Assembly: GCA_949745755.1 (NCBI GenBank) | Contig: CATJZL010000031.1 | Coordinates: 1 to 12,996, forward strand | Length of the DNA stretch: 12,996 nt | Direction: 5' to 3' | From: UBA2730 sp022793235 | GTDB taxonomy: Bacteria > Bacillota_I > Bacilli_A > RF39 > UBA660 | Part shown: positions 10,448 to 12,996 of the stretch, piece by piece | How positions within the stretch are numbered: the stretch's first letter is position 1 | Layout: each line of letters opens with the position of its first letter | Program-made: the position numbers and the translations under genes | The notes under the pieces: generated by a model | The model's database searches: none | What the model was told of the DNA's origin: nothing | Seen by the model: only the letters and a program-made list of their open reading frames with translations

Positions 10448-12946
10448 ATGAATTTTATAAAAAAACTATTTGACCATGAATATAAAGAATTAAAAAGATT
10501 TGCTAAATTAGCAGATCAAGTTATAGATTTAGATGAAGAGATAAAAAAACTAACAGATACAGAGTTGCAGGCAAAAACAGAAAAATTTAAGGATGCACTA
10601 AAATCTGGAAAAACATTAGATGATATTTTAATAGAGGCCTTTGCAGTTGCAAGGGAAGCTTGTTTTAGGGTTAGGGGAGAAAAACCATACTATGTACAAA
10701 TATTAGGTGCTTGTGCAATTCACTTTGGAAATATTGCAGAGATGAAAACAGGAGAAGGAAAAACATTAACAAGTGTTATGCCAGCTTATCTAAATGCTCT
10801 TACAGGAGAGGGAGTACACATAATAACTGTTAATGAATACCTAGCGAGTCGTGATGCAAGCTGGATGGGAGATATTCATAGATTTTTAGGATTAACTGTT
10901 GGTGTAAATACAAGAGATATATCTACAAAAGAAAAGCAAAATCAATACAATTGTGATATATTATATTCCACAAACAACGAAATAGGATTTGATTATTTAA
11001 GAGATAACATGGTATCAAGAAAGGAAGAAAGGGTACAGCGTCCCCTAAATTTTGCCATAATAGATGAAGTGGATTCAATTTTGATAGATGAAGCTCGTAC
11101 CCCACTAATTATTTCAGGTGGAAGAATGAGTAGTGCAAATTTGTATATAGATGCTGATAAATTTGCAAAAAGCCTTACAAAAGAGGAAGATTTTATATAT
11201 GATGAAAAAACAAAAAGCGTAAATTTAACAGAAAAAGGAAGTGAAAAAGCCGAAAAAAGATTTCATGTAAAAAATTTATATGATATGGATAATGCTACCT
11301 TAGTACATTTTATTAACCAAGCATTACGTGCTAATTATTCTATGTCCAATGATGTAGATTATGTAGTGAAAGATGGGGAGATTGTAATAGTAGACCAATT
11401 TACAGGACGTCTTATGAAAGGAAGAGCCTATAGCGACGGGCTTCATCAAGCAATAGAAGCAAAAGAAGGCGTAGAAATAAATGAAGAAACAAAAACATTA
11501 GCACAAATAACTTTCCAAAATTTATTCAGAATGTATAAGAAATTAGCAGGTATGACAGGAACAGCCAAAACAGAAGAAGAAGAATTTAGAAATATTTACA
11601 ATATGTATGTAATTCAAATACCAACTAATAAAGAAATAGAAAGAATAGATGCAGAAGATTTAGTCTATGCTACAAGAGGAGCGAAATATAAAGCAATTAT
11701 TAATTTCGTAAAAGAAAAATATGAAGAAGGTCAACCAGTACTAATTGGTACGATAGCAATAGAAACAAGTGAATTAATAAGTAATATGTTAAAACAAGCA
11801 CATATACCTCATGAAGTATTAAATGCCAAAAACCATGAAAGAGAAGCAGAAATAATTTCTAAAATAGGTTTAAATAAATCCGTAACAATAGCAACCAATA
11901 TGGCAGGACGTGGTACAGATATAAAATTGTCTGATGAAATAAGAGAGTTAGGTGGATTATGTGTAGTAGGAACAGAACGTCACGAATCTAGGCGTATTGA
12001 TAATCAGTTAAGGGGACGTTCAGGACGTCAAGGAGATCCTGGATATACACAATTTTTTGTTTCAATGGAAGATGAATTGATGGTACGATTTGGTTCTGAT
12101 AGAATAAAAGTATTAATGCAACAAATGGGAATAGGAGAACAAGCAATTAGAAGTAAAACAATAACAAAATCAATAGGTACAGCTCAAGCACGTGTAGAGG
12201 GAAATAACTTTGATGTTAGAAAACAATTATTACAATATGATGATGTAATTAATAGTCAAAGAGAAATTATTTATGAAAGAAGAAATAATATTCTAGATAG
12301 TGATTCAATACATACAGAAACACTAGAAAGCTTTAGGCATCATATAGAAGATTTAGTAAATTCTCATTACATAATAGATAATGAATTAAATGATGACGAT
12401 TTTAATGAAATAGTAGAATTTGCAAATGAAAACCTACTTCAAAATGATATAGAAAAATCAGAAATTGAAAACTTAAATAAAGAAGAAGTAATCGATACGC
12501 TTTATAAAAAAGTTATAGAAGAATATGAGGGGAAAATCAAAGATATCCCAGATGAAGTAAAAGATGAATTTGAAAAAGTAATTACACTTCAAGTAATAGA
12601 TAATTATTGGATGGAACATATTAATACAATGTCTCACTTAAGAGAAGGAATATACTTAAGAGGTTATGGCCAAGAAGATCCTTTGCATGCTTATACTGTA
12701 GAAGGATTCAATATGTTTGATAGCATGCTAGAAAAAATAGACAAAGATGTTACAGTATTTTTGTTAAAAGCAGAAATAAAGAAAAATGAACCTCTAGAAA
12801 GAAAAACTACTAAAAAAATAAAAATGATTACGAATGAAGTAAAAGAAGAGACAAAAAAAATACCCAAAAAAGTATCTAAAATAAATAGAAATGACGCTTG
12901 CCCTTGTGGCTCAGGTAAGAAGTACAAAAATTGTTGTGGTAAATAG
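10448..12946 (+). CDS. secA: Preprotein translocase ATPase SecA
   Basis: SecA is the motor ATPase that pushes unfolded secretory proteins through the SecYEG channel. The 832-residue product is full length for Firmicutes (about 840). It shows Walker A at MKTGEGKT (99-106), GFDYLRDNM (180-188), the DEVDS Walker B (206-210) and the ILIDEARTPLIISG segment. Later come ATNMAGRGTDIKLS and the arginine-rich RIDNQLRGRSGRQGDPG of the second ATPase domain, then the helical wing and scaffold. The C-terminal zinc motif has Cys818, Cys820, Cys829 and Cys830 (CPCGSGKKYKNCC), which can bind SecB or ribosomes. AAGGAGAG precedes the ATG. No truncation or frameshift is seen, and the hpf neighbour fits the usual context. 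Confidence 0.98.
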   Translation: MNFIKKLFDHEYKELKRFAKLADQVIDLDEEIKKLTDTELQAKTEKFKDALKSGKTLDDILIEAFAVAREACFRVRGEKPYYVQILGACAIHFGNIAEMKTGEGKTLTSVMPAYLNALTGEGVHIITVNEYLASRDASWMGDIHRFLGLTVGVNTRDISTKEKQNQYNCDILYSTNNEIGFDYLRDNMVSRKEERVQRPLNFAIIDEVDSILIDEARTPLIISGGRMSSANLYIDADKFAKSLTKEEDFIYDEKTKSVNLTEKGSEKAEKRFHVKNLYDMDNATLVHFINQALRANYSMSNDVDYVVKDGEIVIVDQFTGRLMKGRAYSDGLHQAIEAKEGVEINEETKTLAQITFQNLFRMYKKLAGMTGTAKTEEEEFRNIYNMYVIQIPTNKEIERIDAEDLVYATRGAKYKAIINFVKEKYEEGQPVLIGTIAIETSELISNMLKQAHIPHEVLNAKNHEREAEIISKIGLNKSVTIATNMAGRGTDIKLSDEIRELGGLCVVGTERHESRRIDNQLRGRSGRQGDPGYTQFFVSMEDELMVRFGSDRIKVLMQQMGIGEQAIRSKTITKSIGTAQARVEGNNFDVRKQLLQYDDVINSQREIIYERRNNILDSDSIHTETLESFRHHIEDLVNSHYIIDNELNDDDFNEIVEFANENLLQNDIEKSEIENLNKEEVIDTLYKKVIEEYEGKIKDIPDEVKDEFEKVITLQVIDNYWMEHINTMSHLREGIYLRGYGQEDPLHAYTVEGFNMFDSMLEKIDKDVTVFLLKAEIKKNEPLERKTTKKIKMITNEVKEETKKIPKKVSKINRNDACPCGSGKKYKNCCGK

Positions 12947-12996
12947 CTTATTTTATAAGGGTTTGCGAAGGTTTGGAAATCTAAAAAAAGCATAAA
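12947..12996. other. Region after secA, no gene seen
   Basis: CTTAT (12947-12951) and ATAAG (12955-12959) form a very small hairpin right after the secA stop. No start or coding signal for the next gene (prfB in B. subtilis) is visible before the window ends. Confidence 0.4.

Noticed and set aside
12691..12993. A 100-codon minus-strand frame opposite the end of secA
   Set aside because: It lies almost entirely antisense to conserved secA codons, including the zinc motif, and its product is a low-complexity Phe/Leu-rich translation of the opposite strand.
1..12996. CRISPR arrays, tRNA or rRNA genes, prophage genes
   Set aside because: No regularly spaced repeats, cloverleaf sequences, rRNA segments or phage structural genes were seen on either strand.

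Overview
The window is AT-rich, uses TGA as a stop codon at least once (spoIIID) and reads normally with the standard bacterial code. Purine-rich Shine-Dalgarno sequences precede almost every gene. The spoIIQ-spoIIID-mbl block, a DUF1146 (YwzB-type) membrane protein, and the hpf-secA pair all resemble Bacillus subtilis neighbourhoods. This points to a low-GC, probably spore-forming Firmicute, perhaps an Erysipelotrichia-like or deep-branching Bacilli lineage. The species cannot be named from the sequence alone.

Layout. (1) 1-1050: an insertion sequence with a minus-strand DDE transposase and near-perfect 24-bp terminal repeats. (2) 1122-2192: ribosomal protein L31 (rpmE) with its own promoter, leader hairpin and terminator, then an HD-domain hydrolase. 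(3) 2333-3009: an RpiB-family sugar-phosphate isomerase with altered active-site residues, overlapping the DUF1146 gene. (4) 3014-5155: SpoIIQ, SpoIIID and Mbl, with candidate sporulation-sigma promoters before the first two. (5) 5157-6316: a TagO/WecA-type GlcNAc-1-phosphate transferase. (6) 6325-9224: a complete agr-type peptide quorum-sensing locus. (7) 9354-10425: a cold-shock protein with a structured leader, then long-form hibernation factor Hpf. (8) 10448-12946: full-length secA. The last 50 bases hold no gene I can identify.

The most interesting part is the agr locus. AgrA (response regulator) and AgrC (GHKL sensor kinase) are on the plus strand. AgrB (peptide-processing membrane protease) and a 39-residue AgrD signal precursor are on the minus strand. 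agrD (8433-8552) is short enough to be missed by ordinary gene calling. The two operons converge on a perfect 24-bp palindrome that contains the agrC stop codon and most of the agrD stop codon. The predicted signal would be a small thiolactone built around Cys23-Ile-Leu-Phe-Val, made and exported by AgrB and sensed by AgrC, which would then activate AgrA.

Second in interest is the cold-shock gene leader. One 8-nt segment can pair either with an upstream or a downstream partner just before the ribosome binding site, a layout that could act as an RNA thermosensor. Most promoters in the window have an extended -10 (TGn) element.
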